From: Pseudomicrostroma phylloplanum
Taxonomy: Eukaryota > Basidiomycota > Exobasidiomycetes > Microstromatales
Reading direction: 5' to 3'
NCBI GenBank assembly: GCA_039545275.1
Contig: BCHS01000012.1
Location: 372,001-436,000, forward strand
DNA: 64,000 nucleotides
Below, in pieces: positions 32,011 to 42,600 of this stretch. The position numbers were made by a program, and so were the translations under genes. Each line of letters starts with the position of its first letter. Position 1 is the stretch's first letter. The notes beneath the pieces were generated by a model. It had not been told where the DNA came from, did no database searches, and saw nothing but the letters and a program-made list of their open reading frames with translations.

Positions 32011-33012
32011 TCAGTACCCTTGAAGCTGTGCAGCTTGATGTCATGATGCTCTTGAATCTCTTGTCGAGCTGATTGCCCACAAGCTTGACGGGTCCACTCA
32101 CCAGGACTGCAGCTCGGTCGCCGGCTGACAAGTTCATGAAGACGGCTCCCACAGACTTTCCCTTGGCATCTCTGATCGCTCCGATCCTGTTGCCCACCAC
32201 GGCGCCTCCGATGGCACCGGGAATGTTGGCTAGGATGAAGCCGAGACCAGCCCCTGATGCGCTGCCGACCCACTGCAGAGGCAAGAGTCAAGAACAGCAT
32301 GAGCGAAGCGAAGAAGGATTCTTCCGATGGCAGCAATAGACTCACCTTCCAAATAGGAACCACTCTCTGCACTTCTGGGCGCAGTAGCTCGGCAAAGACA
32401 TCGTTGAAGGTCCCGGCAGCTGCAAGCAGAGGCGGGGCGGGAGGTGATCGTAGCAGTCAGCATCAAGACGCTACGGGGCAGATCACTTTTTGGGGCGTTG
32501 TACTCACCCTCCGGCTGTCCAGAAGCAGTCGTACCCCCACTCGCACCCCCTGCGCCAGCAGCAGCTCCAGCAGCAGCCTGGAAGAAGCTGCTGAAAAAGC
32601 TCGCACTAGACCGCTGCTCCTTCTCTTCCTCCCCTTCGCCAAAGGCATGGAAGCCCTGCGAGCCTCGTAGACCGTCGTACTCCTCACGTCTCTCTGCATT
32701 GCTCAACACATAGTCTGCAAGAATGACAATGGAGACGGCAACCTAGGGTCAGCGAACTGTTCGATTGTGCTGGGATGGATCGAGTGCCACGCCTACGGAT
32801 ATTCTACGGCTAGATCTCGATCGACTATACTCACATGCATCAGCAAGCGACTGAAACTTTGTGGTGAGCTTCTGCTTCTCTGCCTCTGACACATTGGGGA
32901 ATCGGTCCGGGTGGCATTGAAGGGACTGTCGCTTGTAGGCCTCTCGCACTTCGGTGGGCGTCGCCGAGGGGGAGACGCCCAGGACCGCGTAGTAATCGGG
33001 AAGAGGAGCCAT
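32011..33012 (-). CDS. J-domain (Hsp40) protein with C-terminal glycine-rich helix region
   Basis: Hsp70 co-chaperone candidate. Exons 33012-32835, 32714-32508, 32419-32346 and 32272-32102, all with GTGAGT donors, plus a very short last exon that I place at 32025-32011, give about 214 residues. The J domain begins DYYAVLGVSPSATPTEVREA with the key HPD in CHPDRF, and ends YDGLRGSQGF. An Ala/Gly-rich linker follows. The C-terminal part, GLGFILANIPGAIGGAVVGN, is a small-residue-rich hydrophobic segment that could insert in or lie on a membrane, followed by RIGAIRDAKGKSV. The family resemblance is to fungal single-J proteins of unknown client. The final few residues are uncertain because several acceptors are possible. 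Confidence 0.82.
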
Positions 33013-33311
33013 GGAGTCCGATCGAGCTAGTAGAAGCGGATGGCAGAGAGGGAGAGGTGCGGAATCAATGGAGCAGAAGACAAAGATAGGGAGGGTACGA
33101 AAGGCAAGGGGAAGGTATAGGACGAAGAGTGATGATGTGGAGTGAGTGGATGCAAAGTTGCTGTGGAGCTCGCGACTTTCTCTTTCCGTCAGGCGGAGAG
33201 GCGAGGACAAGGCGTTCCACGTCGGCCACCTTGCGCCTGAGAAATCCCACCCCCTCTCACTGCCTTCTACTCTACTCACGATCATCAACCTCGTCCTCTA
33301 CTCTGCCCAGG
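33013..33311. promoter_or_regulatory. Divergent promoter region J-protein / Derlin
   Basis: About 300 bp between opposite starts. Both products act in protein quality control (chaperone and ERAD), so shared control is plausible but unproven. No UPR element is recognised with confidence. Confidence 0.4.
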
Positions 33312-34120
33312 ATGGACATCGGCTCCATGCCCCCAGTCACCCGCTCGTGGGCATTCTTGTCCCTAGCAGTCTCGCTAGCAGAGCACATCTCCCTCCTCTC
33401 TCGGTACTCCCTCTTCTACTCTCCCTCGCTCACCTTCAACCTCACCTCACCTCAAATATATCGGTGCATCACCTCCTTCCTCTACTTTGGTGAATTCGGC
33501 ATAGACTTTCTCTTCCACCTCTTCTTCTTCATCCGGTATTCGAGGATGCTAGAGGAGAATCACTATGCGGGACATACCGCCGATTTCGCTTGGCTGGTGG
33601 TGGTGTGTGGCTCGCTTTTGCTGCTCACGAGCCCACTGATCATGCCTCCTCTGCCCTTCTTGTCGAGCCCACTGGCATTCACGCTCGTGTATATCTGGAG
33701 TAGGAGAAACAGGCATATCAGGCTGAGCTTGTTTGGAGTACTGGTCATTACCGCACCATACCTGCCGATTGCACTGTGTGCTTTCAGCTGGATCTTGACT
33801 GGAAGCGCTCAGGCGGTCAAGGGAGATCTCCTAGGCTTGGCAGTGGGTCACGTCTGTAAGTAATTGCCGAACGCTGGGGAAAGCTCTAATGGCTGCTGAC
33901 GATTGTTTCCTGGGTTCATTAGACTACTTCTTCGCCGACGTTTGGCCCAAGGAGGTCCGGTCAGGGGGCCGGCAATTCCTCAAGACTCCAGCATTGTTGT
34001 GAGTGAAGGATCTCAGTAGTACGACGACGCCTGAAGATCGCTAACAAAGATTCTTCGTCGCCTTTGCTGCTCAGTACTCGACTCATTGAGGGACGGCCAC
34101 AGCCTGCGCCGACCACATGA
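33312..34120 (+). CDS. DER1: Derlin (Der1-like) ERAD rhomboid pseudoprotease
   Basis: ER membrane protein that helps retrotranslocate misfolded proteins for degradation. Three exons, 33312-33855, 33923-33998 and 34075-34120 (donors GTAAGT and GTGAGT), give 221 residues. Family features include the PPVTRSWAFLSLAVSL start, LTSPQIYRCITSFLYFG, the FFIRYSRMLEE loop and about six hydrophobic segments. It carries the GHVYYFFADVWP motif across the first junction. No rhomboid catalytic Ser-His pair is seen, as expected for Derlins. The short tail PQPAPTT lacks an obvious Cdc48-binding SHP box. Convergent with the DUF1348 gene, about 100 bp between stops. Confidence 0.92.
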
Positions 34121-34223
34121 GAAGAAAAGGGCGCCAAGCGGCGTACCCGGCAATTTCGTACATCCACAATCATCCACCCTGTACTTTTACTCATACAATC
34201 TATCCGACCATCTTTAGACCATC

Positions 34224-34986
34224 TCACCAATGTCTCTCACTAATCTCCACCCGATCCCACTCCTCCTCCCCAGCCCCGGTAAACCACCTCTCCCCCTCCT
34301 GTACGGAGATCTCGTTTCCACTCATCATCCTCTTTCTCATCCTCCCATCCTCGGCAAACGTCCAGTCTTCTAGACCATAGCATCTACGCCAGGTGGAGAG
34401 GGAGTCGTTCCAGTATTCGTACCAGAATTGCACGGCAATCTTGTTGCTGGTAAAGGCGAAGAGCTCTTTACGGAGGCGGTAGTGCTGAGGAGGGAGGGTG
34501 GGTTGAAGGAGAACAGCTCAGCAAGTGGAACCCAGAGGAAGTCTTTTGATGCAAAAACTGGTGGACTCACCGTCTCTTTTGACCATTTGCGCTTCAGAAA
34601 CCTTGATGAAAGGAGGGTAGGGAGGGGCAGTCAGCTCGCCTTGCGCTCGCATGCTCGCTCCTCGCCCAAGCTCCGTTCCTCCCTCCTCCATCTCTACGTA
34701 CTCTCTGATCTCCTCTCGCCCACTGAGGAACTCATCTCGATTCCGCCAGATGGTATCCTCGGTGTACGCCAGCACGACCTTGTCCGGATCTTGACCGTTC
34801 CAGGCATGTTGGGCCGTCTGTAGCGCAGGCGGGGGTGGAGGCGAGTGCGAAACGGGAAGAGAGCAATAGGGTATCATAAGACATCGCTATCGATGCGGGC
34901 TCTCAGCGGAGAATCAGGTGCCAGGAGCTTACCTTTACCTTCTGACGTGCTGTCTCTTCGGTGAAAGGGGGACACGGAGGAGGCAT
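34224..34986 (-). CDS. DUF1348 / SnoaL-like (NTF2-fold) protein
   Basis: Small cytosolic protein of unknown function, member of the DUF1348 family in bacteria, fungi and plants. Four exons, 34986-34933, 34817-34702, 34601-34571 and 34484-34224, give 153 residues, close to the family's usual 155. The start MPPPCPPFTEETARQKV and AWNGQDPDKVVLAYTED match the family. The central motif GREEIREFLKRKWSKE is assembled from three exons, including a 31-nt microexon. The C-terminus has KIAVQFWYEYW, the EDWTFAEDG strand and RMMSGNEI. The second donor is GTACGT, chosen because it alone restores the conserved motif. Without splicing the frame is broken, so ORF-based prediction would miss it. Confidence 0.9.
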
Positions 34987-35337
34987 GACTGATGAAAACT
35001 GACGTAGTCGAGGGAAGCTGTATCGGAGGTGAGGCGCACAAAACGCCGGCCGTACTGACTGAGGCTGCAGCCTGGGCGACAAGTGGAGTGGAGTCGAGGT
35101 TGTGCGGAAAGGCGTCGGGAAAAGTTGGCAGACGCGGGTCGTGTTGGTCTTGATTGCACAACAACCTCCAAAGGTCGCCTCAGCGTAGGGTATATGCTGC
35201 AGAATATGCTCTAAGGATGGCGAATATTGGGGAGAAGCTTGTCAAATTGCTCAGCTAGTCTCTTGCGGTACTCTCTACCTCTCGAAGACCTTGTCATACC
35301 TCCTTCACCCGCGCTGAGCGGGCCTGCTTCACCCATC
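34987..35337. promoter_or_regulatory. Divergent promoter region DUF1348 / XPG-like
   Basis: About 350 bp between opposite starts. Frames open on both strands show no domain. No specific motif is named. Confidence 0.4.
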
Positions 35338-37773
35338 ATGCGTCCTTCCTCGCTGGTCCTCGGGATCAAGGGCATCTTCCCCTTGATCAAGAAGGAATGC
35401 CCTCAATCCATCTACTACCCTCATCGCTTCTCCTCCCTCAGCGGCTACCGCATCGCAATCGATGCCACTCTCCTCGTGCAACGCTTCCACTTTTCTGACG
35501 ACGAGCATCCCGCCCGCCACCTCATTGGCTTCCACCGCCTCATTGCCGCACTTAGGACAGCCAACGTCTACCCGATCTTCGTCTTCGATCATCTCACCTC
35601 GCGGATAGCGGCCAAGGCGAGGGAGACGGAAAAGAGGAGAGAGGCAAGAGGGAGGGTGAGGGCGAGGATGAGGGTCGAGCTGAGGAGGGCTTGGAGGTTG
35701 AGGGTGCTGAATACTAGCTTGGGGAGAATCAAGGAGCTGGACGAGCAAGAGAAGGGCGTAGTCAGCAATCTACTCAAGCTTTGGCGAGAGAATGAGAGGC
35801 TGAGGGATCCAAGCGAGCAAGCACAGCTTGACAACATGATGGACGATCTGGCTCCCATCAACTCACAAGGCATCAGCGACTGGAACACCTTTCGGATACA
35901 GCTTGACCAGCTGGGACTACCCAGCAGGCATAGCGAAGCTACGACGCGAGCCGACGACACATCAGAAGGACTTCTCGAAGACATTCTTTCTGGATTAAAA
36001 GAGTCCAACACACAGACAAGCTCGCTCTCGAGTCTCGGTGCTGATGTGCGGCCAGACCTAGACGAATGGCAAACCATGTATGAGGATCAGACCTCCTCAG
36101 CCTATGCCATTGCTGCTCGCATCGATGACCTCCGTCAGGACTTCCAGAAGCTCCAACAAGCTCAGCCTGAAGGGCTTGCGCCATCTCACGGCCCCGCCGC
36201 AGCTCACCGCCACCCTCACACGGCAGCGCAGATCAAGATGGACGAGGTGGAAGAGAAGTTGTACAACGCCTTGGCAGGTGGAACAGACATCGGAGCTCTT
36301 GAAGAGCCAGCTGATCTCACCTGGAAGATGGTAGAGGCCAAGATGGACGAATCTATCAAGGAAGCTCAGGAGGCAGACTTGGCTGTCGAACAGAGTACGA
36401 AGGAGGAAGGCGAGGATGCAGAGGCGTCGACACGTCAGCCCAGCGAGGTGCCTGCCAAGCCAGAAGAGCCGCCACTGCAAGATGTGATGCCTTCCAGAGA
36501 TCAGCCTCTCGCTTCTCTGGAGCTGATACGGGAGCGATCTCGCACCCTTCAACGAAGCTACGCACGATCCTCCTCGCCACTTTCCTCAAATGTCTTCGAC
36601 GACTGCGCTACTCTGTGTGCTCTCCTCCAAGTCCCAGTCCTCTGGACCGGTTCAGGCTCGCCCTACGGGGGAGCGAAAGGCGAGGCGGAAGCCCTCGCCG
36701 CCAGTCTGGTCACCATCGGCGAGGCAGACGCGGTGGCCACCGAGGACAGTGATGTCCTGCTAGCGGAGGTACCGCTGATACGACATCTGACCGGTACCAA
36801 GAAGCCTATGGAGCTGGTGGACTCGAGAGCGGCCAGAGTTAGACTCTTCCCGATCAAGGACGTGGACCCATCTTCGACGGTCAGGAAGTCGAGGCCGAGC
36901 AAAGGCGGTGAAGCAGAGTCGGACAGGGGAGTCGAGGAGCAAGAGGCAGAACGACTTGCGAGCTTGTCCCGAGCAGACAAGCTGTCCCGCTACGCCATGC
37001 TCGAGTTCGCCCTCCTGTGCGGAACAGACTACAACCGCACCATCCCGGGGCTAGCATCTCGCGGCGCGCTGCGACTGCTAAGGGAGCACCAGACCATCCG
37101 TGGAATCCTGAAGAGCGGGGCTGCAGCGAGCAAATACAAGCCTCCGGAGGGACTGGACTGGAAGGAGTACGGCGCAGAGCTTTCGAGAGCTCGCGCTGTT
37201 TTCCGCAATCCACCCGATGCGAAGAGAGCATTGCGGATTGCTGGGATCAAGTTGAGCACGCCGAGTGACGATGGGAAGCGCGACACGGCGGGCTCGCTTC
37301 CACCGATTGAGGAACAGAGAGACATGAGCACGCTACAACTTCCGCAACAACCGCCAATATCACTGATAGACAGTCTCAAGCAGGAGATGCGAGCACAACT
37401 CGAGGGACAGACCCACACCGGTGACGACAGCGGTCGGCGGACCTTCGAGGTGCCTGATTACGACCGACATGCCGTCCGGTCCTTCCTGCGCACAAAGGGT
37501 CTAGGTAAAGGCAGGTCCACCTCGACCCTTATGGATCACCACCCGCCTTCCTCGATCAGTCAGGCGCAGGCGGAAGAGTCGATGATGCAGGATCTCGACC
37601 TGACAGCCGAGGAAGGAATCGGTCATTCGGACCGCACGGTCTTTGCTGCGTCGCGACAGGCTTCGGATGGATTCGGCCAAGCATTTGGAGGCGAGGTCGC
37701 TCATGCCTCTTTTGGCTTTGATGGAGAGCGAGCGGCAAGAGAAGAGCAGCGGAACCACCCCGAGCCTAGGTAG
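35338..37773 (+). CDS. XPG/FEN-like structure-specific nuclease
   Basis: Predicted PIN-fold nuclease of the XPG/FEN1 superfamily. Single exon, 811 residues. The N region begins LGIKGIFPLIKKECPQSIYY, with metal-binding Asp42 (IAIDATLLVQRF) and Asp84 (FVFDH). The I region carries GAKGEAEALAASL (Glu449, Glu451), TEDSDVLL (Asp470, Asp472) and GTDYN (Asp564), so the acidic catalytic residues look complete. About 300 residues of Glu/Gln/Ser-rich spacer separate the N and I regions, a layout like XPG/Rad2 rather than FEN1. The catalytic-core Gly that is usually residue 2 lies at residue 9 here, after a short extension. The long C-terminal tail shows no PIP box that I can see. Specific paralog unclear. 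Confidence 0.82.
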   Translation: MRPSSLVLGIKGIFPLIKKECPQSIYYPHRFSSLSGYRIAIDATLLVQRFHFSDDEHPARHLIGFHRLIAALRTANVYPIFVFDHLTSRIAAKARETEKRREARGRVRARMRVELRRAWRLRVLNTSLGRIKELDEQEKGVVSNLLKLWRENERLRDPSEQAQLDNMMDDLAPINSQGISDWNTFRIQLDQLGLPSRHSEATTRADDTSEGLLEDILSGLKESNTQTSSLSSLGADVRPDLDEWQTMYEDQTSSAYAIAARIDDLRQDFQKLQQAQPEGLAPSHGPAAAHRHPHTAAQIKMDEVEEKLYNALAGGTDIGALEEPADLTWKMVEAKMDESIKEAQEADLAVEQSTKEEGEDAEASTRQPSEVPAKPEEPPLQDVMPSRDQPLASLELIRERSRTLQRSYARSSSPLSSNVFDDCATLCALLQVPVLWTGSGSPYGGAKGEAEALAASLVTIGEADAVATEDSDVLLAEVPLIRHLTGTKKPMELVDSRAARVRLFPIKDVDPSSTVRKSRPSKGGEAESDRGVEEQEAERLASLSRADKLSRYAMLEFALLCGTDYNRTIPGLASRGALRLLREHQTIRGILKSGAAASKYKPPEGLDWKEYGAELSRARAVFRNPPDAKRALRIAGIKLSTPSDDGKRDTAGSLPPIEEQRDMSTLQLPQQPPISLIDSLKQEMRAQLEGQTHTGDDSGRRTFEVPDYDRHAVRSFLRTKGLGKGRSTSTLMDHHPPSSISQAQAEESMMQDLDLTAEEGIGHSDRTVFAASRQASDGFGQAFGGEVAHASFGFDGERAAREEQRNHPEPR

Positions 37774-37871
37774 GGAAGAGACCCCGGCTTGATCATGACC
37801 TTCACGAGCACTGTGAACCTAGATGCATGTATGAACAGATGGCATATTGTAATTTACTATGAGAGATGACC

Positions 37872-39470
37872 TTACTTCTTCTTCTCATTCGCTGCTGCTT
37901 CCTCCTTCTCAGTGTCCTTCTTTCCGTCCCTCTTTCCCTCAAAGTACTTGCCCACCTTTGCCCACACATAGCGGAACGTCTTGGGAAAGCCCGCAGTGTA
38001 AAGCCCCTTGAGACTCTGCGACCAAGCGGCGCCCTTGACCGTCCGTGAGATCTGCCCCAGGAGGACCGTCTCAAAGTCTTGCCGCTGTACAGCAGCAAGC
38101 CAAAATGCATCTAGGAGATGCTGTGGCGCTTCACGAGAGGTGATCGAGGCGTCTGCCTTGACTTCGTCCTTGTCTGGCCGAGTCGTCGAAAGCGGACGGG
38201 GCTCTCTGCCGATCTCGTCGTCCTTTGTGCTGAGGGAGAGCTCGAGGAAGGCGCTATCCAGCTCTGGGTGGGTAAGGTAGTGCGCCATGACCTTTTCCCG
38301 CAGACGCAGCGGTAGTCGCTCGGCCATCTGTGCTCTTGCCTTGGGTGAACGGTCCTGATTCATGTAGTACCGATCCTCCCGGCTCTCCTTGACCTCGACT
38401 GTGCCCAAGCTGCCGATGAGACCCGAGTAGAGACGTCTGAACTGGGAGCGCTGCGCAAGGACAATGTTCCGCACCTTGTTCGCATTCTCCCCTCCTGGGA
38501 CAGACATCCTGAAGTCGCCCGTATAAGAGAGACTTGCAATGCGCGTGTAGAGCTCCACCTCTGTAAAGGTTTCTGGGAGTAGCAGGAGGGATACGCGCAG
38601 AGCAGAGGCGAGATTGACTTGCTGGGCTAGCCGCACGCGAGGGTCGGTGATGAGCATGGCTACGGGCTTGTGCATCCTGCCCGAGACGTAGAGAGTATCC
38701 CAGTCGAGCAGATCATCGCAGAGAGTGTTGATGTCCATCACGCCGTACTTGACCAAATCGTCCTCGATCTTCACATACGGAATGTACCACAGCCCCGCAC
38801 CCAGGCGCTGTACCCACCCGGTGATGAGCTCAGCGCCCGTCAGTCGGCTGATCCACGAGTAGTGGCTTGGGAAACGCTGCCTGTTGAGTCCATGCCAATG
38901 TTCAGGATGGGCTACGGCGAGGACCAGATCCACCATCTTCCTCGGCTTGCCCGTCTTTGGCTCCTTGATTTCCGGCCGCTTGGAATGTTCCGGCCCAGCC
39001 TCTTCCTGCGGAAAGACGCCCGAGCCATACGCAAACGCAAAGCGAATCGGCGCCTCAAAGGACGAGAGGATCTTGGCTAGACGCTCTTGGCTGTCTTCTG
39101 GTACAGGCAAGACCTGATTGGAGCCGAATGCTGAAGGAAAGTTCTTGGGAGGGAAAGAGGAAGTCTGGTTGGAGTGAGGGAGGACAGAGGGTCCACTTGT
39201 TGGCTCTGGACCCGGGGCGTAGAAGTCTTGCGAAGTAGGGTTGCCATCGTCTTTCCGCAATGGCCGATGGGTAGTGAAGAGGCGAATGCGGTACGAGGAC
39301 GGAGAAGGCGAAGATGAAGACGAAGAGGTCGTAGAGGCTATCCGTAAGTGTCTGACAGATGACGATGATGATGCAAAACGTGAAGAAGACGAGAAGACTT
39401 GGCAAGCAGGCGCGAAGACGGTGAACGGTTGACCGCGACGCAATGCGCTAGTGCACTGCAGAGTCACCAT
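37872..39470 (-). CDS. TAM41: Mitochondrial CDP-diacylglycerol synthase Tam41
   Basis: Inner-membrane-associated phosphatidate cytidylyltransferase that makes CDP-diacylglycerol for cardiolipin synthesis. Single exon; from the ATG at 39470 it gives 532 residues. The N-terminus is Ser/Arg-rich like a mitochondrial presequence. The nucleotidyltransferase fold is marked by FAYGSGVF (148-153) and MVDLVLAV with Asp181, followed by HWHGLN, typical of the family. Other conserved parts are LYVSGRMHKPVAML and GDFRMSVPGGENANKVRNIV. The frame extends upstream to an ATG near 39635, but the later start gives the better targeting sequence. It follows SRO7 on the same strand. Confidence 0.92.
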   Translation of the reverse strand: MVTLQCTSALRRGQPFTVFAPACQVFSSSSRFASSSSSVRHLRIASTTSSSSSSPSPSSYRIRLFTTHRPLRKDDGNPTSQDFYAPGPEPTSGPSVLPHSNQTSSFPPKNFPSAFGSNQVLPVPEDSQERLAKILSSFEAPIRFAFAYGSGVFPQEEAGPEHSKRPEIKEPKTGKPRKMVDLVLAVAHPEHWHGLNRQRFPSHYSWISRLTGAELITGWVQRLGAGLWYIPYVKIEDDLVKYGVMDINTLCDDLLDWDTLYVSGRMHKPVAMLITDPRVRLAQQVNLASALRVSLLLLPETFTEVELYTRIASLSYTGDFRMSVPGGENANKVRNIVLAQRSQFRRLYSGLIGSLGTVEVKESREDRYYMNQDRSPKARAQMAERLPLRLREKVMAHYLTHPELDSAFLELSLSTKDDEIGREPRPLSTTRPDKDEVKADASITSREAPQHLLDAFWLAAVQRQDFETVLLGQISRTVKGAAWSQSLKGLYTAGFPKTFRYVWAKVGKYFEGKRDGKKDTEKEEAAANEKKK

Positions 39471-39686
39471 GATTGGAGTGCGGCGTTGCTCTAATGTAGG
39501 ACGATGATCATTGGTTGGTAGAGAGAAGTGCCGAGGCAGAGTATATACAAGTTGGTAAATGCTAGAGGCAGACGACACGGAAACATCGCCTTTTCCCAAG
39601 CAGAGCCGAAGTGGAGGCGCCACGCGGGAGCGAGCCATGGCAGCCGACACAGGCTCACTTCAAGGACACTACAAACACGACATCGC

Positions 39687-42600
39687 TTAGAACCCAAACT
39701 TCGACAGCTTGTCCTTAGCAGCAGATTTGATGAGAGCAGACTTGGATCTGCACAGAGAGGCGGGAATTGGTTTAGTATGACAGTCTCATCTTGGCCAGAC
39801 CCACACCTACGCAGCGTACTCACTCTTTCACCCAGTCACTCGTGCTCTTCTCCAAGCTGGCCAGACTGTTCTCCAAGCCCGCCATGGCTTCACCCCTCCT
39901 TCGAGCAAGGTCTAGATTCCATCCCATCTGATCCCTTGCCCCTTGCGTTTGTGCGACGCTGGCTGCTGTAGCGTGATGCCGTGCAGCAGCTCCTCGGGCC
40001 TGACCGTCGGCAGATGGGGAGAGTGGCGTGCTGCCTGAAGCCGCCGGCTTCAGAGCAGTGTCTTCTCCGGCGAGATCGGCCGCGAAAGTGTCTTTAGTCT
40101 TCACAGGAGGCAGTCTCGGTGCCTCGGGCCTGTGCGGCCCAGCAAAGACGTCGTCCAGCGAGCTAGTCGTGGCTGCTTTGGTTGAGAACCAACTGGCGAC
40201 AGCGCTCACAGCGCCAGCACCCGGATGTGCAGGCATGGTTTTGGGAGCATGAAGGAGCAGAGAAGGCGCCAACGGTCTTGGTGCTTGCGCAAAGAAGGTC
40301 CACAGGCGAGCATCGAGCGAGGAGAGGACCTCCAGGAATACGCCAGAGGGATCTCGATCAATGGACACACTCTGTTCAGTCGTGGTTTGCTCTCCGAAAT
40401 CGTGACCATGCCTCTGTATCCTTTGCACAAGCTCAAGTGCGGGGGTACTGTAGATCCTGATGCTGGTCTTTGAGACCGCCACCGCAATCTTCTCGGTGCC
40501 TCGTTCTACTAGCGCGGCTCTCAATATCGCCTCGGATGTGTCTGCCTTTGCAATCCGAGGACCCAGCAGACCACTGCGAAGGAAGAGCGAGCGGTCACTC
40601 CACCCGAATAGCAGTGGAACGTCTGACAACAGAGTATCTTCCTCTCGACCGAAACTACGACCCTGTTCGCGCATGGCTCGCTGCAGCTCGACCGGAGCAG
40701 CAGCAGCCGGATGGCCTGCGACATCGAGCACTTGCAAAGAACAGCGTGGTGACAGCTGACTGGGTCTCGAGCTTTCGTAGTCAAGTTCATCGACTTTGAT
40801 AGCTCCCGTACGCTCTGGAAGCCACATAGACAGAGCTTGGATCAGAGTCCACACAGTGACTAGACCGTTGCTTCTCCCCACGACCAGCCGCGGGGCGAGT
40901 ACAGTGTGATTGATGGGTTTCGCGCCTGGCAGCCTACAGATCGTCCAAGCAAGGCTAGTAATTGGAGCTTTGCTCTCGGCTTCAAGCAGTTTCTTTGCAG
41001 ATCTGCCCTCCTTCCCCTTGGCACTTGGAGCGGCTACTGAGAAGTCGTCGCCTAGGCCTTCTCGCAGTAAGACTTCCGGTCCTCGTAAGTCGATGATCGC
41101 CAGCCCTGCGCCGCATGCAACAACAAGGAAGCCAATGTCCGAGTGTGCGACTTGCGTGATCTCTCCGCGACCCAAATCAATGAGCAAGTTCGCCTTGAAG
41201 CCGTCCTCTGACCAGTCATTAGCCTCGTCGAGAGTAGTGAACTCGTCACCAGTTTCGGGGAAATCCGGTTGTGTTGCGTTGTCTAGTCCAGCAGATTCTT
41301 GTGGTACTGGCGTCGGATTGGAACCTTCGTCTTCGCCTTGGCGACGGAAGCGCCGCATCACTCCACCCCTGTTGGGATCTCTCTTGGGTCGCGGTGGTGG
41401 CGTACCGAGGGTAGAAGTCGAAGATGATGTAGGGAACGACGAAGATCCTGGAGCTGGAGACTGCGAGCGCGGCGAGTCCAGATCTCGCAGGGCGCGCCGC
41501 ATGTCCCCTTCCAACCTTTCTCCGACCTCCTTGTCGTCCCTGTCATGCAGCTGCTGTAGCTCACTGTCCCTCTGTTGATGAGAAGATGGCTGCCCAGAAA
41601 TGGAAGCCCGATCCATTCGTGCCCCCAGTGCTACGTATGCTGACTGCTCGGCACCCTCTCGCTCCCTTTGCACTTCCGCTTGGACGTCGGCCTCTACTGC
41701 ATCAGACTGGCTGAAGCGAGCTTGCCCGTAACGATAGTGAACCAACAAGCCGCCCCAAAGGAGGACGCTGAGCTCAAGCGTTTCGATGGCAAATTGGATC
41801 GAGGTTATGCGCAGGCCTTCCCGATTGTTGACGAATCGCGAGAGACGCGGATGACCCTGATGAGAGGGATGTAACAGTGTCTGTGGCAACTTGATAGTGA
41901 GGTGCGGGAGAGGCAATGGGAAGGTCTGGTCGAGAAATTGTATGCGTGAAGGGGGAGGATTTCCAGACTGTGGAGAGTCTGAGGGCATCTTTTGTAAGCT
42001 GAGCCCTGCTTTCGGCGCAAGCAACAGATGAGAGCTAATGTCAGAAAAGCGGATCGAGCCATCCAAATGATGGCTGATCATGAGCTGGAAAAGTCCTGAC
42101 GCCTTGGTAAGGGTATGGAAAGCTCGATCGTCCGAGACGCGTGCTGCCGCCAATCCACCCTTCAATGGCAAAGGTGGTTGAGCCGAGTCATGAGATGCAG
42201 CTGCTTCGCCACCGTCGCCATGTGCCGCATGACTACCAGCATAAGTTCCCACGAGCTTGCGATAAGTAGCCAGAGGGACAGTGACTACTTGAGCGCCGAT
42301 GATAGCACCAGCACCGGAGCAGGTCAGAGCGAACGGGAGGGAGAACAATTGTGGAGCCGAGAAGTCTGCTGGAAGGGCTGCTGTTGGCCCAGCAGCACTT
42401 TTGGTCAGCTCCATAGCAGTAGGAATTGTACTGGTCGGGCGAGATCGAGTACCTGGAGGCGGAAGAGGAGGGAAGGCCGCTGCCATCAGTCCTCTCTGAG
42501 CAGATGGCGGCGCCAGCGGAGGGAGTCCACGAGGAATGTCGGTCAGCATGATAATTGCGACAGGATCCCACGCCATAGAGTAGTGAGGCGAAGATCGCGG

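Noticed and set aside
31734..32372. 212-codon minus-strand frame over the J-domain gene
   Set aside because: It crosses spliced exons of the J-domain gene in another frame and has no domain of its own.
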